Source of the DNA: Bdellovibrio bacteriovorus
GTDB taxonomy: Bacteria > Bdellovibrionota > Bdellovibrionia > Bdellovibrionales > Bdellovibrionaceae
Direction of reading: 5' to 3'
DNA: 64,000 nt
Assembly: GCF_025558485.1 (NCBI RefSeq)
Contig: NZ_CP102930.1
Span: forward strand, 2,914,001 to 2,978,000
Below are positions 16,234 through 24,476 of this stretch, one piece after another. The stretch's first letter is position 1. Every line of letters starts with the position of its first letter. The translations under genes and the position numbers were made by a program. Below the pieces are notes generated by a model. It was given only the letters and a program-made list of their open reading frames with translations. It did not search any database and was not told the DNA's origin.

Positions 16234-17076
16234 ATGTCGTACTTTGATTTTGATGCCCTACACATCGAAGATAGAAGAATGCACGAAGTGAAGCAGTTGA
16301 GCCTGCAATTGGCTGCGACACAGGCAAGTCTGCTGTTGGTGGGGGAAGCCGGTTCCGGTAAAACCAGTCTGGCTCGCTATATCTACACAAAAAGCCGTTC
16401 TTCCCGGCTGTATTGTCTGGACTGCAAAAATGCGGGCGGCTTTGACTTTGCCCGCGTTGATGGCGGCACTTTGCTGATCGAGGATCTGGATTGTGCTTCC
16501 GTGGCTTTGCAAAATGATCTGATGAAGCTGGTGGAAAGAACCGATGGTTCTCGCCCGCGTTTTATTTCCACAAGCCGTCGTGACGTTCGTTCTTTAGTGA
16601 AGCAGGAACAATTCCGCCAGGATCTGTTCTATAAGCTGGCGGTGGTTCATCTGGAACTTCCCCGTCTGGAAGATCGCAGCTTGGATTTCCAGAATATCGT
16701 GAGCTTTGTTCTGGAAGTTTCCCAGATCATGCACGGCAAGTCGGGCCTGCGTTTGACGGCTGAAGCTTATGAGCGCCTGAATGCCTGGAACTGGCCGGGC
16801 AATATACGCGAGCTTGAAAATGTTCTGGAAAGAGCTGTGGTTCTTGCAAAAGCTTCAGACATCGGCCCTGATTGTATTCAATTTGAGGCTGAATTCTCGG
16901 ATATGGACCTGGATTTTGCTCCGGGCATGTCCCTTTCCGAGGTCGAAAAGCGTCTTATTTTGCAGACCTTGGAGCTGACAGCCCAGAACCGCACGCGTGC
17001 GGCGCAGATGCTGGGAATCAGTATTCGTACATTGAGAAACAAACTTAATGAATACAAGGAAGAAGGTGTTTTATGA
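16234..17076 (+). CDS. Short AAA+ regulator with Fis-type HTH in the flagellar operon
   Basis: The 280-residue protein has the sigma-54 activator fold without a receiver domain: Walker A GEAGSGKT (about 38-45), Walker B GTLLIEDLD (about 78), a sensor/arginine-finger region with RQDLFYKLAVVHLELPRLEDR, the WPGNIRELENVLERAV block, and a C-terminal Fis-type helix-turn-helix (NRTRAAQMLGISIRTLRNKL). The segment between Walker A and B is strongly shortened and the GAFTGA loop that touches sigma-54 is absent. It therefore probably cannot remodel sigma-54 holoenzyme itself and may act as a DNA-binding partner or antagonist. Its stop overlaps the flgB start (ATGA). Confidence 0.88.
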   Translation: MSYFDFDALHIEDRRMHEVKQLSLQLAATQASLLLVGEAGSGKTSLARYIYTKSRSSRLYCLDCKNAGGFDFARVDGGTLLIEDLDCASVALQNDLMKLVERTDGSRPRFISTSRRDVRSLVKQEQFRQDLFYKLAVVHLELPRLEDRSLDFQNIVSFVLEVSQIMHGKSGLRLTAEAYERLNAWNWPGNIRELENVLERAVVLAKASDIGPDCIQFEAEFSDMDLDFAPGMSLSEVEKRLILQTLELTAQNRTRAAQMLGISIRTLRNKLNEYKEEGVL

Positions 17077-17483
17077 GCGGTCTCTTCGATAAAACAACCA
17101 ACGCCCTGGCGACCTCATTGCACATGAGGCAGCTTCGTCACAATGTGACGTCGTCGAATATCGCCAATGCGGAAACTCCGGGTTATCACGCCAAGAAGAT
17201 GGACTTTGAAGGAGCTTTGCAAAGAGCTTTGGATTTGGATGGCGCCAACGGCTTGAGCACCAGCAATCCTGAACATTTCTCTGTCGGTGGTGTTTCTGTT
17301 TCCAAGACTCGTCCGGATATTTACGACGATCCGGAAGGGGCGGTGAACAACGACGGTAACACCGTGGATGTGGAAAAAGAAATGTCGGCCCTGTCTGAAA
17401 ATGCGATTTTGTACAAAACTGCCTTGCAGCTTATCAACAAGAAGATGGCGGCGCTAAAATATGCAGCCACTGAAGGACGGTAA
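17073..17483 (+). CDS. flgB: Flagellar proximal rod protein FlgB
   Basis: FlgB forms the innermost part of the flagellar rod in the periplasm and is exported by the flagellar type III system. The 136-residue protein shows the N-terminal rod motif NVTSSNIANAETPGYHAKK (about residues 25-45) and the C-terminal helix with MSALSENAILYKTALQLI. Its length matches the family. It overlaps the AAA+ regulator gene by 4 nt and is followed 3 nt later by flgC. Confidence 0.96.
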   Translation: MSGLFDKTTNALATSLHMRQLRHNVTSSNIANAETPGYHAKKMDFEGALQRALDLDGANGLSTSNPEHFSVGGVSVSKTRPDIYDDPEGAVNNDGNTVDVEKEMSALSENAILYKTALQLINKKMAALKYAATEGR

Positions 17484-17486
17484 TAG

Positions 17487-17930
17487 ATGGCTGATTTTTT
17501 GACAGGCATGAGAATCAGCAGCAGCGGTATGGCAGCGCAAAGAATGCGCATGAACACTATTGCCAGCAATATCGCCAACATTAACACGACCCAGACGCCT
17601 GAAGGGGGGCCGTATCGCCGCAAGGACGTGGTTTTCGAGTCCATGCCCGATGCAAAGAACTTCGGCGAGATCATTTCCTCGACCGACCCCGCAGGAAGTT
17701 TTCAGAGGGTCCAGGTCACAGATGTGATCTCGGATCGCAAGGCTCCGTTGATGAAATATGAGCCGGACCATCCTGATGCAAATGCAGACGGATACGTGGC
17801 TTATCCGAATATCAACCTGATGGAAGAAATGACCAATATGATACAGGCGTCACGTTCTTACGAAGCCAACGTGACAGCGGTGCAGGCGTCCAAGGATATG
17901 GCCCTTTCCGCGCTGGAAATAGGCAGGTAA
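17487..17930 (+). CDS. flgC: Flagellar rod protein FlgC
   Basis: FlgC is a rod subunit assembled after FlgB. The 147-residue protein has the N-terminal ASNIANINTTQTPEGGPYRR block and the C-terminal SYEANVTAVQASKDMALSAL helix common to rod and hook proteins. It starts 3 nt after flgB and is followed by a 79-nt gap with an AAGGAGAAGG Shine-Dalgarno sequence before fliE. Confidence 0.97.
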   Translation: MADFLTGMRISSSGMAAQRMRMNTIASNIANINTTQTPEGGPYRRKDVVFESMPDAKNFGEIISSTDPAGSFQRVQVTDVISDRKAPLMKYEPDHPDANADGYVAYPNINLMEEMTNMIQASRSYEANVTAVQASKDMALSALEIGR

Positions 17931-18009
17931 TTCCTTCCTAGACCCCGGCAAAATTTAGGGACTTTTTTGTATTAGTTTATTACAATTTTTATAAGGAGAA
18001 GGTGAAGCC

Positions 18010-18345
18010 ATGGAGGGTTTTACTGTATCAAATGCAAACAGGTTTCTCGATACTGGAATCGTTCGTGATTCCAAGTCACTAAGCATCGAGAACACCCCTT
18101 CAACAAGTTCGACATCCGATACGGGTAAGAGCTTCGCCGACACCCTGAAAGACGCCGTAGGCAGCGTGAATGAAATGCAGAAGGCTTCAGACAAAGCCAT
18201 GCAGAATCTCGCGACTGGTAAAACGGACAACGTGGCTGATGTGATGATCGCCGCGGAAAAAGCAGACATCGCCCTGAAGGTGATGGTGCAAGTGCGCAAC
18301 AAGATCATTGATGCGTACCAAGAAGTTATGAAGATGCAGGTTTAG
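18010..18345 (+). CDS. fliE: Flagellar hook-basal body complex protein FliE
   Basis: FliE joins the MS ring to the rod. The 111-residue protein has the family pattern: a disordered N-terminus, a central FADTLKDAVGSVNEMQKASD helix, and the C-terminal helix with VQVRNKIIDAYQEVMKMQV. The start is fixed by a strong AAGGAGAAGG about 8 nt upstream. It is followed 24 nt later by fliF. Confidence 0.96.
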   Translation: MEGFTVSNANRFLDTGIVRDSKSLSIENTPSTSSTSDTGKSFADTLKDAVGSVNEMQKASDKAMQNLATGKTDNVADVMIAAEKADIALKVMVQVRNKIIDAYQEVMKMQV

Positions 18346-18369
18346 TTTTCTTAGGCTGGAGGGGTTTCC

Positions 18370-20019
18370 TTGAATAAGATTTTTGGTGGATTGGTTGTCC
18401 AGTTTCGCGAGTTTTTCAAAAACCTGGGTCCGACCAAAAGACTTTCAGTAATTGCGGTTACTGTTATTGCGGCGGTGGCACTTTTCACGATGCTGTTTAT
18501 GGCTTCCGGAAAAGATTATGTGCCTCTGTTCACTAACATTCCGACCGAACAGGTTTCCACTATCGTGGCAAAACTGAATGAAAAGAATGTGCCTTTCCAG
18601 CTGCGTGATGGCGGTAAAACAGTCGCTATTCCAAAAGAGCTTTTGCATTCCACGCAAATGACTTTGATGGCGGAAATCGGTTCTCCGAAAATGGGCTCCA
18701 TCGGTCTTGAAATCTTCGACAAGCAGGATTTCGGGATGAACTCTTACGCACAAAAAATTAACTATCAAAGAGCCTTGCAGGGCGAGCTTATGCGCGCCAT
18801 CAACACTTTGACGGCCGTAAAGCAGTCCAAGGTGATCCTGGCTTTGCCGAACAAAAAGACTTTCCTTGAAGAAGGCGGTCAGGCCTCGGCTTCCGTTGTG
18901 GTAGAGCTGCATCAGGGTAAAGAGCTGGCACCGGAACAGGTGCGCGGTATCCGTTACCTTGTAGCGAACTCTGTCGAAGGCATGGATGCTGACAAGGTCA
19001 CAGTCCTGGACGAGCGTGGAAAGGTTCTGACTCGCGTGGCGGATGGTGCCACGGGTGGTTCCAATGAGCTTCTGGATCTGAAAGCCAAAATCGAAGGCGA
19101 TCTGGAAGACCGTATTGAGGACATTCTTTCCAAGGTTGTGGGTCATGCCAAAGTGGTGGCCAAGGTTGATGCAACTTTAAATCACCGTGTGATTTCCTCT
19201 GTGGAAGAATCTGTGGACCCGGACAAAACAGCAATCCGTTCCCAGCAGTCTGAAGAGGAATCCCTGGATGGTTCCCGTACCAATCCTGCCGGCGTTCCGG
19301 GCTCCCGTTCCAATCTGCCGGGTGCGGAAGATCAGGGAACTGTTGGTTTCCGTCAGGACGTTAAAAAAGAAATCAAAACAACAAATTATGATGTTCCAAA
19401 AACCGTGCGTAATATCCGTGAATCCGCCGGGAATCTGGAGCGCGTGAGTGTCGCGGTTGTCGTGGATGGCGTGATGTCCACAACGACGAAGGCGGATGGC
19501 ACGACTGAAACCACCTGGAAACCCCGTTCTGCGGAAGAGCTAAGAAAGTACGAGGATCTGGTTAAAAATGCGATCGGTTTCAACACCGCTCGTGGTGACA
19601 GTGTTAAAATCGAAAACATCCAGTTCCAGCCAGAGGATTTTTCCGAGGCTGAAAAGATCCTGACAACACTGGAAAGAAAAAAACTGATCCATGCGCTGTT
19701 CAAGTGGGCGTTGCTGGGCTTCAGCTTGGCATTGTTCTTCTTTATCGTGGTTCGTCCGTTCATGCAGTGGATTACCGACAGTTTCCAGGATTCTGTGGAG
19801 GAAATGCTTCCTCGCACAATTGAGGAACTGGAAGAGCTTCAGTCCGTGGATAGCACCCTTCCGGGCATGTCCACGGCCCTGCCGGTTCTTCAGGAATCCA
19901 TTGATCCAGAGAAGGCCGAAAGTGAACTGTTGAAAGACCGTATCCTGTCGTCCATGAGTCGTGACGAGGAAAAAGCAGCCAATGCCTTTGGTATGTGGCT
20001 GGTTAGGAAGGATGGCTAA
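18370..20019 (+). CDS. fliF: Flagellar MS-ring protein FliF
   Basis: FliF forms the MS ring in the inner membrane, the platform for rod, switch and export gate. The 549-residue protein has two transmembrane segments (about 27-47 and 436-457) flanking a large periplasmic region with the ring-building motif (DYVPLFTNIP, then YAQKINYQRALQGELMRAI). The cytoplasmic C-terminal tail that binds FliG is present. The start is TTG, preceded by GGAGGGG. Its stop shares one base with the fliG start. Confidence 0.97.
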   Translation: MNKIFGGLVVQFREFFKNLGPTKRLSVIAVTVIAAVALFTMLFMASGKDYVPLFTNIPTEQVSTIVAKLNEKNVPFQLRDGGKTVAIPKELLHSTQMTLMAEIGSPKMGSIGLEIFDKQDFGMNSYAQKINYQRALQGELMRAINTLTAVKQSKVILALPNKKTFLEEGGQASASVVVELHQGKELAPEQVRGIRYLVANSVEGMDADKVTVLDERGKVLTRVADGATGGSNELLDLKAKIEGDLEDRIEDILSKVVGHAKVVAKVDATLNHRVISSVEESVDPDKTAIRSQQSEEESLDGSRTNPAGVPGSRSNLPGAEDQGTVGFRQDVKKEIKTTNYDVPKTVRNIRESAGNLERVSVAVVVDGVMSTTTKADGTTETTWKPRSAEELRKYEDLVKNAIGFNTARGDSVKIENIQFQPEDFSEAEKILTTLERKKLIHALFKWALLGFSLALFFFIVVRPFMQWITDSFQDSVEEMLPRTIEELEELQSVDSTLPGMSTALPVLQESIDPEKAESELLKDRILSSMSRDEEKAANAFGMWLVRKDG

Positions 20020-21053
20020 TGAAGCTTCATAAGTCAGATAATATTGAGTATGAAAATCTCAAGGGCTTTGATAAGGCCGCTATCCTGATCAACTATTTGG
20101 GTAAAGACGCCGTGAAAGTGCTTTTACGCCGCATGGACGATTCTGACATCCGCAAGCTGATCAACCAAATGAGCAAGCTGCGTGTGGTGCCGGTTCACGT
20201 GACAAAACGTGTTCTGGAAGAATACTATGAAATGATTTCTGAGACGGAAGATTACATCTTCTCTGAAAATATCTCTGCCAAGGACACCATCGTGGATGCT
20301 CTGGGAGAGGAAAGAGCCCGTGGCATTCTAGGGGGCTTGAACATCACTTCCGGCGGTTCCCGTTCGCTGGAATCTTTGGAAATGGTGGATGCAAAATCTT
20401 TGGCAACCTTCCTTGTGAACGAACACCCGCAAACAGTGGCTGTGATTCTGGCACACTTGGAGCCGGAGAAAAAAGGTGAGGTTCTAAAACGTCTGCCAGA
20501 GGCCCTGCAAGCCGAAGTGGTTTTGCGTATGGCCAATCTTGAGCACGTGGATCCGGAATTGATCGCAGAAATCGACCGCGTTCTAAAAAATCAACTATCC
20601 AATAATACAACCGTCGAACAAGCCGCTTTGGGTGGTGTGCATCCGGTGGCGGAAATGCTCAACGTTATGGATAAGAACACAGAAACCGCGATCATGTCCC
20701 GTCTGGAGGAAAAAGATCCTCTGCTGGCGGAAGAGATCCGTAAACTGATGTTCGTCTTCGATGACATCGTGAAAATCGACGACCGTGGTATTCAGTCTCT
20801 TCTTAAGGAAGTGGCGAACGAAAAACTTCTGCTGGCACTGAAAACGTCCAGTGAGGAAATTCGCACGAAGATCTTCAAGAACATTTCTGCCCGTGCGGCC
20901 GAGATGCTGCGCGAGGATCTGTCGAACATGGGACCATCCCGTCTGTCCGACGTCGAATCGGCACAGCAGGAGATTGTCAACGTCGCTCGTCGTCTGGAAG
21001 CCGAAGGAAAGATCCTGATTGCAAGAGGTGGTTCAGAAGATGCAATGGTCTAA
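20019..21053 (+). CDS. fliG: Flagellar motor switch protein FliG
   Basis: FliG is the rotor component that interacts with the stator and transmits switching. The 344-residue protein shows the N-terminal FliF-binding domain, the middle-domain EHPQT motif (NEHPQTVAVILAHL, about 132), and the C-terminal charged helix LMFVFDDIVKIDDRGIQSLLKEV (about 248-270) with the residues known to interact with MotA. It overlaps fliF by one base, and the fliH start lies inside its 3' end. Confidence 0.98.
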   Translation: MKLHKSDNIEYENLKGFDKAAILINYLGKDAVKVLLRRMDDSDIRKLINQMSKLRVVPVHVTKRVLEEYYEMISETEDYIFSENISAKDTIVDALGEERARGILGGLNITSGGSRSLESLEMVDAKSLATFLVNEHPQTVAVILAHLEPEKKGEVLKRLPEALQAEVVLRMANLEHVDPELIAEIDRVLKNQLSNNTTVEQAALGGVHPVAEMLNVMDKNTETAIMSRLEEKDPLLAEEIRKLMFVFDDIVKIDDRGIQSLLKEVANEKLLLALKTSSEEIRTKIFKNISARAAEMLREDLSNMGPSRLSDVESAQQEIVNVARRLEAEGKILIARGGSEDAMV

Positions 21054-21825
21054 TCGCACGTCTAAAGCGGTATTACCAAAGGAAATGGCAGAGAACACAG
21101 TTCTTGAGTTCGTTCCCATGCGTTTTGATTTGGGGACTCCCGAACAGGCTTTGAACTATCTGGCTGAAAAGAAAAAAGGCTCTGATTTCCGTATGAACGA
21201 TGCCGTGCGAGTGCAAACAGGCATCGACGAGGTGGAAAAAGGCAGCGAAGAGGAAAAAGTCGAAGTCGCTGCTTTGGAAAAACTGAAAGAAATCCAGGAA
21301 TCCGCATATCAGGAAGCCTACAGACTGGGACTGGAAGAAGGCCGCAAAGAGGCTTTTGAACAGACATCCTCCGAGATTGCCGAGCGCATGTCCACTCTGG
21401 ACACACTGCTTTTGGCGATCAAGGATTTAAAAAAAGACATGACCTCTTTCAACGAAGCTCATTTGTTGAAATTGATGTTTGAGATGGCTGCACGTCTGGC
21501 GAAGATGGAGCTTCAGAATAACAATGAAGCCATGGTCGGAATTTTGCGCGATGCCGTGGGCTTGGCACAGGACGAGGAAGAAATCACCGTGCATGTGTCC
21601 CAGGCGCAGTTTGAGTTCCTGGAAACGCTGAAACAGGAAACGGGCCGCGAGTTTGAATTTATCAAAAAAATCAGTTTTGAACCCAATTCGGAAGTGGCGG
21701 ACGGCGGCTGCATCGTTGAAACCAACTACGGTGAAGTGGATGCCCGCATTGAACAGCGCATAGCGCAGCTTTGGTCCGTGCTTTCTGAAAACATGCCTAA
21801 AGTTAAAAACAGGATTGCCGGATAA
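21040..21825 (+). CDS. fliH: Flagellar export apparatus regulator FliH
   Basis: FliH binds the FliI ATPase and delivers it to the export gate. The ATG at 21040 (MQWSNRT) gives 261 residues and follows an AGAGGTGG at good distance. An in-frame TTG at 21019 is less likely. The protein has an acidic coiled-coil central region with the FliH-typical AYQEAYRLGLEEGRKEAF helix (glycine-repeat segment) and a C-terminal FliI-interacting domain with FIKKISFEPNSEVADGGCIV. It overlaps fliG by 14 nt and fliI by 1 nt. Confidence 0.92.
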   Translation: MQWSNRTSKAVLPKEMAENTVLEFVPMRFDLGTPEQALNYLAEKKKGSDFRMNDAVRVQTGIDEVEKGSEEEKVEVAALEKLKEIQESAYQEAYRLGLEEGRKEAFEQTSSEIAERMSTLDTLLLAIKDLKKDMTSFNEAHLLKLMFEMAARLAKMELQNNNEAMVGILRDAVGLAQDEEEITVHVSQAQFEFLETLKQETGREFEFIKKISFEPNSEVADGGCIVETNYGEVDARIEQRIAQLWSVLSENMPKVKNRIAG

Positions 21826-23153
21826 TGAGTGAGCTTGAGCTGAATCTCGATAAGTATTCTGAAGTGATTCAGTCCATCCATTTGACGAAGGACAGCGGCA
21901 AGGTCACGGAAGTTAACGGGATGCTTATCAAGGGCTATCTGCCCGGCGCCAGTGTCGGCAGTATTGTGTCCATCAATCCCAGCGGCACCGAAAAATCATT
22001 TCTGGCCGAAGTGGTCGGTTTCAAAGATAAACACGTATTGATGATGGCCCTGAACGATATGAGAGGCGTGGCCTTGGGTTCCAAGATCGTTTTGGCCCGT
22101 CAGATCGCCACCGTGAGAGCTGGCGATGAGCTTTTAGGTCGTGTCGTGGACGGTTTGGGTCGTCCTTTGGATGACAAAGGCGAAGTCGAAAATTTCAAAG
22201 AAGTTCCTCTTTACAGTGAAGTCCGTAATCCTTTGGCTCGCCGGCCTATCCGCGAACCTATTGATCTGGGGATTCGGGCAATCAATGGTGCATTAACCGC
22301 AGGTCTAGGTCAGCGTGTCGCAATTATGGCGGGTTCTGGTGTGGGTAAATCCGTCCTTTTGGGGATGATGGCCCGTAACACCAATGCCGACGTCAATGTG
22401 ATTGCAATGATCGGTGAACGTGGTCGTGAGGTGCGTGAATTTATTGAACATGATCTGGGGCCTGAAGGGATGAAAAGATCCGTGGTCGTTTGTGTGACCA
22501 GTGATCAAAGTCCTTTGCTGCGTATGCGGGGAGCTTACGTGGCAACCGCTTTGGCTGAATATTTTTCTTCGCAAGGCAAGAATGTTTTGCTGATGATGGA
22601 TTCCGTCACCCGCTTTGCCATGGCTCAGCGTGAAATCGGTCTTAGTACCGGAGAGCCACCGTCTCAAAAAGGTTATACGCCAAGCGTGTTTGCGACCTTG
22701 CCGAAGTTGTTGGAGCGGGCTGGTTCCTTTGAAGGTGAAGGCAGTATCACTGGATTCTATACGACCCTGGTTGAAGGGGACGATATGAATGATCCTATTG
22801 GGGATTCTGTGCGCTCCATCGTGGACGGACATATTGTTCTAAGCCGGGCTTTGGCGCAGAAGGGTCATTTCCCTGCGATTGATGTCATGCAAAGTGCCAG
22901 CCGTGTGATGCGGGCGGTGTCTTCGCCAGAGCATGTGAAGCTGGCGCAAAAGCTGCGTGAAACCCTGGCGGTCTATAAGGACGCCGAAGATCTGATTAAT
23001 ATCGGGGCTTATAAACCGGGTTCCAATCCGAAGATTGATAAAGCTGTGAAAGTGATTGATGGTGTGAACGACTTCCTGAAGCAACGTGTGGAAGATCCAA
23101 CCAACTTCACGCAGACGATCCGTCAGATGCAGCAAATTCTGATAAATGCTTAA
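21825..23153 (+). CDS. fliI: Flagellum-specific ATPase FliI
   Basis: FliI is the ATPase of the flagellar type III export system. The 442-residue protein has Walker A GSGVGKS (about 167), the Walker B LLMMDSVTRFAMAQREIGL segment (about 253), GEPPSQKGYTPSVF, and the C-terminal helical domain. The family is F1-like and secretes rod, hook and filament proteins. It starts one base inside the fliH stop (TAATG). Confidence 0.98.
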   Translation: MSELELNLDKYSEVIQSIHLTKDSGKVTEVNGMLIKGYLPGASVGSIVSINPSGTEKSFLAEVVGFKDKHVLMMALNDMRGVALGSKIVLARQIATVRAGDELLGRVVDGLGRPLDDKGEVENFKEVPLYSEVRNPLARRPIREPIDLGIRAINGALTAGLGQRVAIMAGSGVGKSVLLGMMARNTNADVNVIAMIGERGREVREFIEHDLGPEGMKRSVVVCVTSDQSPLLRMRGAYVATALAEYFSSQGKNVLLMMDSVTRFAMAQREIGLSTGEPPSQKGYTPSVFATLPKLLERAGSFEGEGSITGFYTTLVEGDDMNDPIGDSVRSIVDGHIVLSRALAQKGHFPAIDVMQSASRVMRAVSSPEHVKLAQKLRETLAVYKDAEDLINIGAYKPGSNPKIDKAVKVIDGVNDFLKQRVEDPTNFTQTIRQMQQILINA

Positions 23154-23174
23154 TGGTTCCAATGAGGTTCCCAC

Positions 23175-23624
23175 ATGAAGTTTAAATTCCCACTCCAGAA
23201 GGTGCTTGAGCACCGCAAGATTAAGGAAAATCTGGCGCAAAAGGATTTTCAGGAAGTGGTGACTTTGCTGAACGAGGAACAGGCACGTTTGGATGCCATG
23301 CTGGGACAGGTGCAAAGCGCACATTCCCAGGCCGGGAGCCTGTCTCAACAAGGTGGGGCCCAAGGTCCAGCTCTAAGCCAGATTCATGAGTTTCTGAAAG
23401 GCCAGGACATCCGCATCCAGCGGCAAAGGCAAAAAGTACAGGAAATCGAGAAATTGGTCGAGTCCAAGAGAGAAATTTTGCGACAAGCCGCTCTGGAATA
23501 TAAAATTATGGAGAAGATGCGTGAAAACAAGTTCGAAGAATATCGGGCTGAGCGTCTTTCTAATGACCAGAAGGAAATGGATGAGCAGTCCATTCTGAGG
23601 TTCAAAGCTGTGAAGGAATCATAG
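23175..23624 (+). CDS. fliJ: Flagellar export protein FliJ
   Basis: FliJ is the coiled-coil stalk of the export ATPase. The 149-residue protein begins MKFKFPLQKVLEHRKIKENLAQ, which matches the FliJ N-terminal pattern, and the rest is an antiparallel coiled coil rich in Gln, Glu and Lys. It is placed between fliI and the MotE-like gene, the usual position in this type of operon. Confidence 0.93.
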   Translation: MKFKFPLQKVLEHRKIKENLAQKDFQEVVTLLNEEQARLDAMLGQVQSAHSQAGSLSQQGGAQGPALSQIHEFLKGQDIRIQRQRQKVQEIEKLVESKREILRQAALEYKIMEKMRENKFEEYRAERLSNDQKEMDEQSILRFKAVKES

Positions 23625-23627
23625 TCG

Positions 23628-24443
23628 ATGAAAAGCGGATACGATCAGTTCTTTAAGAATGCCCGTCAAGCGGCCGGCCAGCAACAAGGCGGCGTTAAGT
23701 TTCAAAAGAAACCTCAATCCACGAAACTTCATCTTGATCTGGCTTCTGAAGACGTTGAACAGCAAATCCGCCGTCGCATGAAAATGTCTGCTCCGAAAAA
23801 ATCCAAAAAAGCTCCGGTGCCATGGAAAATGATTGTGTTTTCATTCGTCGGGTTGCTGGTGGCAATCTGGGGTTTCCAGAATTACGAAGAAGTTGAAAAC
23901 ATCGTCAAACGCGTTGAAGTTCAGATGACGGGTGAGGCAATTGCCCAGGCTCCTGTGCAGCCCGCAGCGCCGGCTCCGGGAGATGCCGGCCCGCAACTGG
24001 AAAAAACCGAAGCCCCTGCGGCTTTAAGCAGTGCGGAAATTGATCATCTGCAAAAACTGAATGAAAGAAAAAAAGAACTTGATGCGCGTGAAGAAGAACT
24101 GAACCGCATGGAGGCTGAACTTGGCACCCAAAAGGTGGAGTTGGAAAAACGCCTGAAGGATCTGGAGGAAATGCGCACCCGTATTTCCTCGATCCTGGAA
24201 GAGCGTGTGAAGGCCGACGCGGAAAAAGTCGATACTTTGGTACAGATGTACACCAATATGAAGCCCCCACAGGCGGCCAAAGTCTTTGAGACGATGGACG
24301 AGGATTTGGCCATTGAGATACTTGGCCGTATGAAAAAGAAGAATGCTGCTGATATTATGAATTTATTGAAGCCTGAAAAAGCTCAGATTCTGTCTGAGAT
24401 GTTTGCGGGCTACAAGCGTCGTGCTCCTGCGAGCACGAAGTAG
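23628..24443 (+). CDS. MotE-like / MgtE-N-domain flagellar protein
   Basis: The 271-residue protein has a basic cytoplasmic N-terminus, one transmembrane helix (about 66-84), a Pro/Ala linker, a coiled coil (about 135-195) and a C-terminal MgtE-N-like helical domain (YTNMKPPQAAKVFETMDEDLAIEILGRMKKKNAADIMNLL). This architecture matches MotE, a periplasmic chaperone of MotC described in alphaproteobacteria, and related proteins encoded after fliJ in many species. Here it lies 3 nt after fliJ and 33 nt before fliK. A role in stator or export function is inferred. Confidence 0.8.
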   Translation: MKSGYDQFFKNARQAAGQQQGGVKFQKKPQSTKLHLDLASEDVEQQIRRRMKMSAPKKSKKAPVPWKMIVFSFVGLLVAIWGFQNYEEVENIVKRVEVQMTGEAIAQAPVQPAAPAPGDAGPQLEKTEAPAALSSAEIDHLQKLNERKKELDAREEELNRMEAELGTQKVELEKRLKDLEEMRTRISSILEERVKADAEKVDTLVQMYTNMKPPQAAKVFETMDEDLAIEILGRMKKKNAADIMNLLKPEKAQILSEMFAGYKRRAPASTK

Positions 24444-24476
24444 TAACAACGATTTTTTCCAGGGAAGGAGGAAGGT

